From Drechmeria coniospora (lineage: Eukaryota; Ascomycota; Sordariomycetes; Hypocreales; Ophiocordycipitaceae), in contig NC_054390.1 in NCBI RefSeq assembly GCF_001625195.1, positions 9,707,222 through 9,771,221 of the forward strand: DNA of 64,000 bases, in the 5' to 3' direction. The notes beneath the pieces were generated by a model that saw nothing but the letters and a program-made list of their open reading frames with translations, was not told where the DNA came from and made no database searches. The position numbers were made by a program, and so were the translations under genes. This document shows, one piece after another, positions 21,236-30,149 of the stretch (position 1 is the first letter of the stretch; the number at the start of each line of letters is the position of its first letter).

Positions 21236-24200
21236 GATGGACATCTACAGCAAGTACGTCCACACTACGCGCACATACGGGTATAGGTAAATTGACAGGC
21301 ATTTTACACCTGCGATGCCGTCCGTCGGCACCAAGCACACCCGATGCCGTCCGTCGCACCAAGCACACCCGATGAGGAGGAAAGGGAACACGCTGGTCCC
21401 ACGACGAGGGCCGCTTTTGTCAGGCAATATTGGCCACGGTGTCGACACATGCAGGTCATGTTGGGAGCCGAACACGCGGACGCGCCACGCGAATGTCGAA
21501 GAGCACCACGGCCATGAATCATCACGATGCAGAGCATGCATCCATCATGAGCGTCGGCGTGGTTCCTTTCAGCTTTCGGGACAACGGAACCAATGGTCGT
21601 CTCACCATCGACAAGACTAATGCACCGTCGTTGGTCGTCGACCATTACCGTCGTCGACGGCGCGTGGGATAGCCCTGGGCGGAAAGTCTAAAGCCAAACT
21701 ACGTGATATTTACGTTTACACTATTACCGACGATCCGAGCGAGAGTCAGGCAACGCCAAGCCTAGCAGCACTTGGATCTGGCAACGGATCGATACGAACT
21801 AAACAAGTGCGAAGCCTAGCTAAACTCTTGAGGATGAGATTGAAAGAAGCTGCCGCGACATGTGGGGGCCGTCGGTTCCCCGACCGTCTCGCCGCCCGTC
21901 TCGCCGCCCGTCCGCCGGATGCGGATGGAGGCCCGGAACGCCGTGCTGCGATTGGCCCCGGCACGCTGCGTATTGACTTGTAGCGGGAACTTGGCGATGC
22001 GACAGAGTTAATACTCCCAAGGTGCTACAGGGTAATAGCTCGCTAACTTGCAGGAGTTGACTTTCCACCGTCGGGCAGACGTCAGCTCATGAGGAGCAAA
22101 AGTCGGCTGTGCCGCATGGAAATTGCGTCGGAACATACCGTTTTGTCACGAATTAGCATCCCCGTGACGAGAAATAGGTTTGAACTTTTCCGACGGCCGG
22201 CCGTTGCTTTGGTTGCAACCCCTTCTCCGTCCGCTTCCCCACTGCGCTGGTCGTCGTTTGTTGTTTTGGCCACGCAGTTTTCATTCACATTTCCGGGCCG
22301 CCCGCACCAGAGAAGTCGTACGAGCACATTCCGTCAAGCAGCATGCGACGAAGCCTAGGAGCACGGAGTTGTCGGCAACATCTCGTTCAAGGTTCGATTG
22401 CGCAAGCCATTTTTCTCCGCCTCTCCCTGCCGATGACCTACCCGTACTAGTACGAGTAGGATCTCGGGGGGCATGTAGCGGCATCTGCTGCTAGTCCGGG
22501 GGGTCATTGACGACCATCAACTCGTGCTCGGTACTGCGAGTATTATCACGGCACTGTACAGAGTCATCACTCCCTTGTCATTGCAGGCAGACGGCACCAA
22601 GAAGGGCCTGCTGGGAGTGAGCACCTGCGTGGCGGACGGTGCTCCGGCGCAGGAATAAATGGCCGAGCCGCGAGCCCCGAGTATTGATTCTAATGCTCTG
22701 CACTTGTGCACTTGCGGGTAGGAGGCATGATGGCGTCTGGGGCGCAACGCTCCCGTCCCTCCCTTTCAAAACGACATGTCCATTTTTCGTTCCGATACTT
22801 TGGCCCGCAAGCTTTTGGCGGATTCCTTCCGTGTTGCGCCAAAGATGGGGCTGGAATGAGGGTGAATGCCTCGAGGAACGAGCAATGCAGGCGAAGGAGC
22901 AGGACGAAGTAGAGCATTGGATGTTGATGCAACGGCGTGGAAGGGGAAGCGCGAGTACAAGTACGAGTACGCCCAAGTAGATAAATCCTGTACTTGGTGT
23001 AAGTAATTACGTAAGTAATGATAAGTAATGCTTGCTTACGGTACTCGGTAGAGCAGTTGTAAGTACTGCTCAGGTACCTGGTGGTAGGGACATGCACGAG
23101 TATACAGTACAGTACTTGCAATCATTCAGTACTCCGTAGTAATACAGGACGGACTACTTACTGACACTGGAGGTGGAGTCTACAGTACAACCATGTGTCG
23201 GTGAGTCATTGTACATGTACAAGCAATCGTGTGATGCACAACTGGGTGCGGGTGTACATGTACTCTGTCATGAAGGGAGTTGCATGCTTGCTCAAGTACT
23301 GTACTTGACGGAGTACCTGCAGCACAGCACGGCCTTGTACCGATGCACTTTTGGGCATGCGGCACGAGTACATTGGTACTATTACTTACCTGCAAGTACA
23401 ACCACTGTACTCCGTACCCTGGTTGCATGATGGATACGATACTGTAGTATTAATACATCAAACCCGCCGAAATACCGAGGATACGTTTGTGCACCCCTGC
23501 ACTGTACGTAAGCAAATGCAACTACTGACTGTGCAACGCAAGTACTTACTTACGCACATGTACTTCCATGCATGTACAAGTACACTTAAGTACTGTACGT
23601 AAGTACAGTGAGCTCGGTACTCCGTACGGTAATAATTACTGCACATGCACATGCGCACCAGCATCCCGCCAAGTTCTGCAGTGGTACCAAGACTTTTCCG
23701 CCGCCGCAGGAGAGATGCCCGTGATTGAATTGGCACCGATGGCAAGTATTGTGGATGAATGGGCGGATCATACCCCGTACCCGTATGGAAAGCAAGTACA
23801 GCATATGCTTTTTGGGTGCTCGTACTTACGTCCCCTGGCAGCGCCCTGGCTCTGATGAACCAGTACTTGCTTCACTAGTTCGCGCGCACTCGTACATGTA
23901 CATGTACATGCGCGGCGGAGAGGATGCGCGGGGACTGCTCAGCACGGAGTGGTGCGTGCGTGGTATCGGTACATGCGACGACCGTCCCAGGCATTCGCAT
24001 CAGGTATTACCGACCGTTACCAATGGGAGGGATTAGTACCGATAAATAGCTACGAGCTAGCACTGCAAGTACTTACAGCAAGTACTCCTCAGACCTACAG
24101 TAGATCTGCTGCTAGCCCGAGACCACCGCCCCGCACGCTGCCGAGGGACGCAAAATTGCCTGCCCTGCGCATCGGTGCCGTCGCGTCGGAAAGCCGGCCA

Positions 24201-24871
24201 GATTCTCTTCCAAATCTCGCAATTTTAGCACAAAGTCTAAAACGGAACCCTGATGCCTCAAAACGCTACCTGCAGATAATTCGCCTCGTAGCGCTGATCG
24301 CTTAGCTTCAGCCTGGTGGGGCGATTCTTGGCCTCTCCCAGCGGTGCTTACGAGTCCATGGACGGAGCCTCGGGGGGGGTTTGCGGACGACGCTAGCAAG
24401 TACAGGGTACCGCGCGCCGCCCTGCGCTTCGCCCCGTCGAGCGCGTACCCGAGACTTCCGCCGCCGCTCTGGGCTGCCCCTTATGGCTGCATAACCGGGG
24501 CAACAAGCAAGGGCGACGGGGCGCTCCCTGGCGTCAGCCCCTTTCTGCCTCAGGCGTCCATCTCCCGCGAGACGTACCACCGTGTCCTCAAGATAAAGAG
24601 GCCCTGCTCGCCGCCGCAAGATTCACGATCGATCATCAACGACAAGAAGACACTTGTCAAGTTAATGCCCTCGTCACCTGACCTCCTCGCGAGCGGCATT
24701 TAACACCCTCCCTCCTCCCCCCTGGTGCGCTGACTCATCTTGGGTCGCTGCCTGTCATGCTACGCGCGTACATTGGCAACCTTTAGAGAGGGATCGGGCC
24801 TCTTTTGCTTCATTCTTCCCCCCTTCGTTTCTCTGCCAGCATACATAATATTCAACCATTAACACACTCAC

Positions 24872-25016
24872 ATCACAATCACCAAGACGGCTGCAGCTAC
24901 ATCACAACCTCCAAGACGGCTGCTGCTACATCACAACCTCCAAGACGGCTGCTGCTACATCACAACCTCCAAGACGGCTGCAGCTACATCACAAGCACCA
25001 AGACGGCTGCTGCTAC
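24872..25016 (+). repeat. 29-bp repeat x 5 in the presumed hacA 5' leader
   Basis: Five exact-length 29-bp units (ATCACAACCTCCAAGACGGC then TGCTGCTAC, with minor variants) end 101 bp before the hacA start codon. The array has no ATG. Copies 1 and 4 read GGCTGCAGCTAC, so they contain the CTGCAG hexamer also used at the Ire1 cleavage loops of this gene. Whether the array is transcribed depends on the unknown start site. Confidence 0.93.
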
Positions 25017-25041
25017 ATAACAGACCAGCGGACCAGTCCAC

Positions 25042-25059
25042 ATGAGGACGAAGCCCTAA
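25042..25059 (+). promoter_or_regulatory. Candidate 5-codon upstream ORF in the hacA leader
   Basis: ATG AGG ACG AAG CCC TAA lies 58 nt before the main hacA ATG. It is the only ATG between about 24840 and 25118. Upstream ORFs are known in the leaders of other filamentous fungal hacA/hac1 mRNAs, where they affect translation. Its use here is inferred. Confidence 0.5.
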
Positions 25060-25117
25060 ACGCCCAACCACGCACACCCACCCCCCCCCTCCTTCAAACC
25101 ACGCACGTCCGGCAAAG

Positions 25118-26392
25118 ATGGAGTTTCAGTCCACCTCGCCGACCGTCAAGTACGAGCAGTCGCCGCTCGAGGCGTACGTCCCGGCCTCGGGCGACGACCT
25201 CACGTCCCTCTTCACCCCCACCACGCCTTCCTCGGCGAGCACGATGAACCCGCTCGAGATGATGACGCCCCAGTCCTACTCGGACGACAGGTCACGACTC
25301 TCGGTCGTGCCCGAGGAGAACACCGAGGATGACCTCGACGACGAGACCCCCGCCGGCTCGGAGAAGAAGGCCAAGAAACGCAAGTCGTGGGGTCAAGTCC
25401 TCCCGGAACCCAAGACCAACCTCCCTCCAAGGTGAGCATCCGTCGCCCGTCGCCCGTCTCCACCCTCACCCCAACCCATCGTTGTAGCCCTGCTGACCCG
25501 ACGCCGCCAGGAAACGAGCCAAGACAGACGACGAAAAGGAGCAGCGCCGCGTCGAGCGCGTCCTGCGCAATCGCCGCGCCGCCCAGTCCTCGAGGGAACG
25601 CAAGCGGCTCGAGGTCGAGGCCCTCGAGAAGCGCAACAAGGAGCTCGAGACGCTCCTCCTCAACGCCCAAAAGGCCAACCTCGCCCTCGTCGAGGAGCTC
25701 AACCGCGTCCGCCGAGACTCGGGCGTCTCCACCCGATCCTCGTCGCCCCTCGATTCCCTCCGCGACGACCAGGTCACCCTGTCCCAGCAGCTCTTCGGCC
25801 CCCAGGACAAGCCCAAGACGCCGACGCCTCGGGTCGACGGCCTCATCCTCTCGACGGCCATCCCCACCGTCAACCCCGCCTCCATCTCGCCCGAGCGCAG
25901 CCCCGTCCCCGACGCCCCGTCGGCGGCGCCGGAGATGCCGTCCAGCGAAGCTGCCTTGGCCTCCTCCCCCGACTTGACACAACGTCCTGCAGAGATGTTG
26001 TGCGACCTGCAGTGTCAAACGTCGGCGGAGCTGCCCAAGTCGTTCCTGAACTCGCAGACTCCGGCGTCGCCCCCCTTGGCCTGGACTATTTTCCTCCACG
26101 CGACCCTGGCTTCGGCGTCGGCCATTCTTTCGGCATGCCGACGGCCGCTGACGCAGATCGCTATGTCCTCGAGAGCGGGCTTCTCTCTTCTCCCATCTCC
26201 TCGACTCTTGGCGACGATTATATGGCTGGTGACTATCCCGCCGGCAACGGCTTCGACTTCTTCAACATGGACGACTTCCTCCACGACGAAGCAAACCACG
26301 TCGCCTCCGACATTGTGGCAGCGAGCAACTTCGCCGCTGCGGACCACGGCCTCGAGCTGCACGTCCAAGATGCTGAGATTCAAGTCTATTAG
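25118..26392 (+). CDS. hacA: HacA/Hac1 bZIP transcription factor of the unfolded-protein response
   Basis: Exons are 25118-25431, 25511-25989 and 26010-26392. Intron 1 (79 nt) is conventional. The second is a 20-nt unconventional intron whose removal shifts the frame. The induced protein has 391 residues. The bZIP basic region contains the signature NRRAAQSSR (125-133), preceded by a KRAKTDDEKEQRR basic segment and followed by a leucine zipper (EALEKRNKELETLL...). The acidic induced C-terminus includes GNGFDFFNMDDFL and ends HVQDAEIQVY. HacA activates ER chaperone, folding and secretory genes when Ire1 senses unfolded protein. Without the 20-nt removal, translation continues to 26789 and gives a 530-residue form with a different tail. 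A repeat array and a short uORF precede the gene. Confidence 0.95.
25978..26016 (+). promoter_or_regulatory. Ire1 twin-hairpin site with 20-nt unconventional intron (25990-26009)
   Basis: Two CTGCAG hexamers lie exactly 20 nt apart (25987-25992 and 26007-26012). The first sits in a 7-nt loop CUGCAGA (25987-25993) on a 9-bp stem, CACAACGUC (25978-25986) with GAUGUUGUG (25994-26002), including one G-U pair. The second loop CUGCAGU (26007-26013) has a short GAC/GUC stem (26004-26006 with 26014-26016). Both fit the CNG|CNGN cleavage consensus. Cutting after each third loop base removes CAGAGATGTTGTGCGACCTG and joins the bZIP frame to the acidic C-terminal frame. A 20-nt intron is the size known in Aspergillus and Trichoderma orthologues. 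Confidence 0.95.
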
Positions 26393-27982
26393 ACAGATCC
26401 TATCCAGCAGCCCCAATCTGGCGCGTCCCCTGATGGATGCGACGATGGTGGCGATGCGGTTGGCCTCTGCCCAAGGATGCGATGATCGGTTCCTGTACTT
26501 GCCGAGCGAGTCCGGTGCGACGCGCGAACAAGTGAGCGAGCTGGTGCGGTGTTGGAGGGGCGTCGCCTTGCCCTCGAGCGAGGTCCTCCTCGCTCTTCTC
26601 TGGACCTTGAAGGTCGAGGAGCGGAGGATCCGACAGCGGGAGGGCCGGGCCGTCCGCGAAACCAATCATGGCATTCCGCCGGTGGAGCAGCCGTCCAAGG
26701 GGACCTACGTCCTGAAGGTGGCCAAGAGGCTGAGGCGAGGCAGACAGAACGGCGGCGGCGGCGTGTCGAAGCGCCTCCGCCTGCCGTGAATGAACGGGTG
26801 GGCATCTTTTTACTTTTGAGAGCGTCGATGGACGGGCGTCAAGGATCGATCGAATTGACCGGCGTGCTTCGAAGTGCACTTGCAGTTTCCGTCGCGCTAC
26901 TCTGGTTGTAGTATATTCGTGATGGATGGGTACACAAAGTATGATGAATCGGCTTGAATGAGAATATGGCCTGCTATATGTACAATTCACGGTCCCTCGG
27001 TTTCATGGAACATCCGTCGCCTGGCGAGTTGACCGATATGGCCTGCTATATGTACAGTTCACGATCCCTCGGTTTCATGGAACATCCGTCGCCTGGCGAG
27101 TTGACCGATATGGCCTGCTATATGTACAATTTACCGTCCCTCGGTCCCTCGGTTTCATGGAGAATCCGTCGCCTGGCGAGTTGACCGGCGTGCTTGGAAG
27201 CCGTACTTTGGGTTTCCGTCGCGCTACTCGATATTCGTCATGGATGGGTATACAAGCATGATGAGAAACCGGCTTGAATGAGAGTATGGCCTGCATTCAT
27301 GCACAATTCACCGTCCCCCGCTTTCATGGAAAATTCGTCGCCTGGCGAGGTGGCGAGCGACGATGAATTGATGCTGTTGCTCGTCCGCATCATGGCCCCT
27401 CCAACTCGTCCATCGCTGCCTCGTCGAAAATTCACCGTCACTCGCTTTGATGGATAATCCGTCGCCTGGCGAGGTGGCGAGCAAAGATGAAATTGATTTC
27501 GTTGCTCGTCCGCATCATGGCCCCTCCAACTCGTGCATCGCTGCCTCGTCGAAAATTCACCGTCCCTCGCTTTGATGGAAAATCTGTCGCCTGGCGAGGT
27601 GGCGAGCAAAGATATATTGATTCTGTTGCTCGTCCCCATCATGGACCCTTGCATCGCTACCTCCTCGTCGAAAATTCACCGTCCCTCGCCTTCATGGAAA
27701 ATCCGTCGCCTGGCGAGGTGGCGAGCAAAGATGAAATTGATTTCGTTGCTCGTCCGCATCATGGCCCCTCCAACTCGAGCATCGCTGCCTCCTCGTCGAA
27801 AATTCACCATCGTCTGGCGAGGTGGCGAGCAAGGATAAATTGATTCTGTTGCTCGTCCGCATCATGGCCCCTCCAACTCGTCCATCGCTGCCTCGTCAAA
27901 AATTCACCGTCCCTCGCTTTGATGGATCCGTCGCCTGGCGAGGTGGCGAGCAAAGGTAAATTGATTCTGTTGCTCGTCCCCA
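26393..27982. other. Spacer between hacA and csm3, mostly tandem repeats
   Basis: About 26393-26789 stays open in the unspliced hacA frame. The rest is two successive repeat fields (26858-27310 and 27311-28025). No additional gene is seen. Confidence 0.7.
26858..27310. repeat. Nested repeats: ~133-bp block duplicated around a ~71-bp unit repeated three times
   Basis: The block GAATTGACCGGCGTGCTTCG...ATGGCCTGC at 26858-26970 recurs imperfectly at 27181-27296. Between them, units of ATGGCCTGCTATATGTACA plus CGGTCCCTCGGTTTCATGGA and ATCCGTCGCCTGGCGAGTTG repeat three times (about 26967-27184). The CCGTCGCCTGGCGAG segment is shared with the next array. Confidence 0.9.
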
Positions 27983-28025
27983 TCATGCCCCCTCCAACTC
28001 GTGCATCGCTGCCTCCTCCTCGTCA
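27311..28025 (-). repeat. 107-125-bp minisatellite carrying copies of the csm3 3' end
   Basis: About six units share GTCGCCTGGCGAGGTGGCGA at 27336, 27461, 27585, 27704, 27810 and 27929. Read on the minus strand, five of them contain a copy of the last csm3 codons (FDE..AAMHELEG followed by a TGA stop), then csm3 3'-flank sequence. The unit at the gene itself ends in the real stop codon at 27983. The array therefore seems to have grown from the csm3 coding end and its 3' UTR. Confidence 0.9.
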
Positions 28026-28903
28026 AAATCATATCCGCTCTCCTTGCCGCCGGAACCGTCGCCCGACGGGTGCACGTTTTGGCGTACATCTTGCCCCTCG
28101 GCCTCGGCGATCAAGGCATCCAAGTCGTCCTCGTCCTCGTTCGTCGATGGTGGTGGCCGTGGCCGTCGTGCCTGAGCCTGAGGGTTGCCCCATCCCTCCG
28201 CCTCCGCTTGCAGAGCGTCGACATCATCCTCATCGAATGCATTCTCACGAGCAGGTGGACGTCGTGGCGTGACGCCGTAAAGATCGTCTGCATCGGGCAC
28301 CTCCGTGTCTGACTGTGGTGTTTGCGGCCTGGCTGGTTGCTCACCCGGCCTGCTTCCACTGCCCTCGACCGCGCCCGTGCCCTCCTTCTCATCCATCAAC
28401 GGCAATGTCTTGCCACCGTCGTCATCGTCCTCATTGTCGTCGTCGTGCACGTGGGATTTTTGACTGCCCTCTTTGATCCAGCCATCCCGCGCCACCATGA
28501 CTTGCTTCTTGTGGCCGGCCTTTTCCACCATGGCTAGAGCGTCGAGGAAGCGGGCCTTGGGAAAGAGGTCGTCGAGCCAGAGCTGATAAAAGGAAAGAAG
28601 GCGTGCCGTGTCGGAGAATTCGTGGCCCTTGCCTTTGATCTTGAGGCTGCCGGCGCGTTCGCGCAGTTTCGGGATGCCTGCAGGGCCGAGGAGCCGTTCC
28701 TCGTCAAGCTTGACGTTGGGTACGCGCGCGCGCTTCTTTACGGAGACCTCCTCGTCGATGCCGAGGCCGCTCGAGCTCGGCTCTTTTCGCTTCGCCGAGG
28801 ATGGCGGGCTCGGCGACGCGAACGGGTCGTCGGAGAGGTCATCGACGGTATAGTTGTCAAGTGCGTCATGGCGGGGAGGTGCCGACGCGGTTGCAGAAGG
28901 CAT
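27983..28903 (-). CDS. csm3: Csm3/Swi3 (TIPIN orthologue), replication fork protection complex subunit
   Basis: Single-exon 306-residue protein. The Swi3 domain covers about 65-145: VKLDEERLLGPAGIPKLRER, GKGHEFSDTARLLSFYQLWL and DLFPKARFLDALAMVEKAGH are its hallmark blocks. The N-terminus carries a short acidic motif (DDLSDDPFASPSPP) and a basic patch (VKKRAR), and the C-terminal half is acidic and disordered (HDDDNEDDDD, FDEDDVDAL). In yeasts Csm3 binds Tof1, stabilises stalled replication forks and supports checkpoint signalling and sister-chromatid cohesion. Its final codons (FDEEEAAMHELEGA) are the source of a downstream minisatellite. It is transcribed away from nuo-21 across a 382-bp spacer. 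Confidence 0.94.
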   Translation of the reverse strand: MPSATASAPPRHDALDNYTVDDLSDDPFASPSPPSSAKRKEPSSSGLGIDEEVSVKKRARVPNVKLDEERLLGPAGIPKLRERAGSLKIKGKGHEFSDTARLLSFYQLWLDDLFPKARFLDALAMVEKAGHKKQVMVARDGWIKEGSQKSHVHDDDNEDDDDGGKTLPLMDEKEGTGAVEGSGSRPGEQPARPQTPQSDTEVPDADDLYGVTPRRPPARENAFDEDDVDALQAEAEGWGNPQAQARRPRPPPSTNEDEDDLDALIAEAEGQDVRQNVHPSGDGSGGKESGYDFDEEEAAMHELEGA

Positions 28904-29285
28904 TCTCGTGTAGTTTTTTCCGATAGAAAATCCGAGGTCAGGTCATGCAGGCGTCATATGAAAGTCGAGAGTTGGCTGTGTATGCATGAATGTTGGTGTG
29001 AATGTGTGAAGCTCTTAACGCGACTTGCTGGCGGGGAACGCGACTTCGTTGCCAGCGTCACGACATACCGTCTTGCTTACTAATATTGGGTAGGGAGTAC
29101 TTGTAATGAGGTGCCTTGGCCTTTGACCAGCTGCTGACTCATCACTTGGAACTATTGTGATTGCCGCATCACGTGACTGTGTCCTGAGGCGCCCAGCCTC
29201 CACCGCAGCTTCGCCTTGAGACGATGGCCATGTAGGAGCCTCGTTCAACTGAGATCGTTCGACGAGGGAGAAAAGCAGCTGCACA
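28904..29285. promoter_or_regulatory. Divergent promoter of csm3 and nuo-21
   Basis: The two start codons face away from each other across 382 bp. The region contains both core promoters and 5' leaders. I see no clear TATA box or other single decisive motif. A TGACTCA-like element occurs near 29140. Confidence 0.6.
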
Positions 29286-30149
29286 ATGGCCGAGACGACG
29301 ACGAAACCGAGCCAATCGACCTATGTCGGAACGAGCAAGGTCGTCCAGACGCAGTATCCGGTAATGTTCCGTGGCCAACCTCGCAGTGCAACTTCGGAGC
29401 GACTGACCATGACCTTTGATCAACTCTAGCTCATCGACAATGACCCGTACGTATCTGCAGGACGCCCACCCCTCCAAACGATGGCGCGAGCAGTCGATGG
29501 AATTCTCCCATGGTTTTAAATCGAATGGACCCAATGGATAGGCGAGCTGACGAGACAGCAGCCATTTCAAGCGCGTCGTTGGATATGCTCGGACGTCGGA
29601 CTACGTGGCCGGCGCGACCGCCGCCGCTTTTGCCCCGGCTGCGCTGCTCGCCCTCGAGAAGTTTGCGCCCTCTCATGTCGGAAGAGGAGGCTTCGCCAAG
29701 GCGATGAGGTTAGCCGGCTTCGTCGGTCTCGCCGGTGGCTTCCTCTACTTCTACCAGCGCTCCAGCTGTACGCTTCTCCCTCCCTCGCGTCGCCGACATG
29801 CTCTCGCGGGCAGAGGAGCGAGATTTCAAGTAGAAGTTTGGCAAAGGTAGCTGACGATTGATGTGCAGTGCGCTTCTATGGCGCGACCGAGAACGAGCGC
29901 GAGGTGCGGATGGACATGCGCGAGATGGTCGATAGGGTCAAGGCCGGGCAGCCGCTGTACGGCGAGAGCAAGCTGAGCCCATACCTTCAAGGCGTCGCGG
30001 CCCGACAGAGCAGGTACTCGGCACTTTTGCTGAGCACGGTGCCGTGGTTCAACTTTGTCAATCACGACCAGCACGGTGTGGACACGGCAAAGTATTACCA
30101 GCAGGCCGAGAGGGAGCTGGAGGCGGAGCGGGCGGCCAAAGGTGCATGA
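29286..30149 (+). CDS. nuo-21: NADH:ubiquinone oxidoreductase 21 kDa subunit (complex I)
   Basis: Four exons: 29286-29360, 29430-29446 (17-nt microexon), 29562-29767 and 29869-30149, giving 192 residues. The microexon encodes LIDNDP and is needed to join TQYP to HFKRVVGYARTSDY, the conserved core of the fungal 21 kDa subunit. Two hydrophobic stretches follow (GATAAAFAPAALLAL and AGFVGLAGGFLYFYQR), then the C-terminal domain with FYGATENEREVRMDMREMV, LYGESKLSPYLQG and WFNFVNHDQHGVDT. It is an accessory subunit of mitochondrial complex I at the inner membrane. The symbol follows the Neurospora naming. It shares a divergent promoter with csm3. Confidence 0.92.

Larger units (their letters stand above)
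16735..25117. other. 8.4 kb gene-free desert upstream of hacA
   Basis: No supported gene. GTAC-rich DNA occupies about 17040-17340, 17480-17760 and 22440-24080. GC-rich sequence without recognisable proteins fills 17.9-20.4 kb; long overlapping open frames occur on both strands there, as expected for GC-rich noncoding DNA. Minisatellites lie at 18378-18440 and 20655-21235. The last ~400 bp, including the 29-bp repeat at 24872-25016, should be promoter and 5' leader of hacA. Confidence 0.7.
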
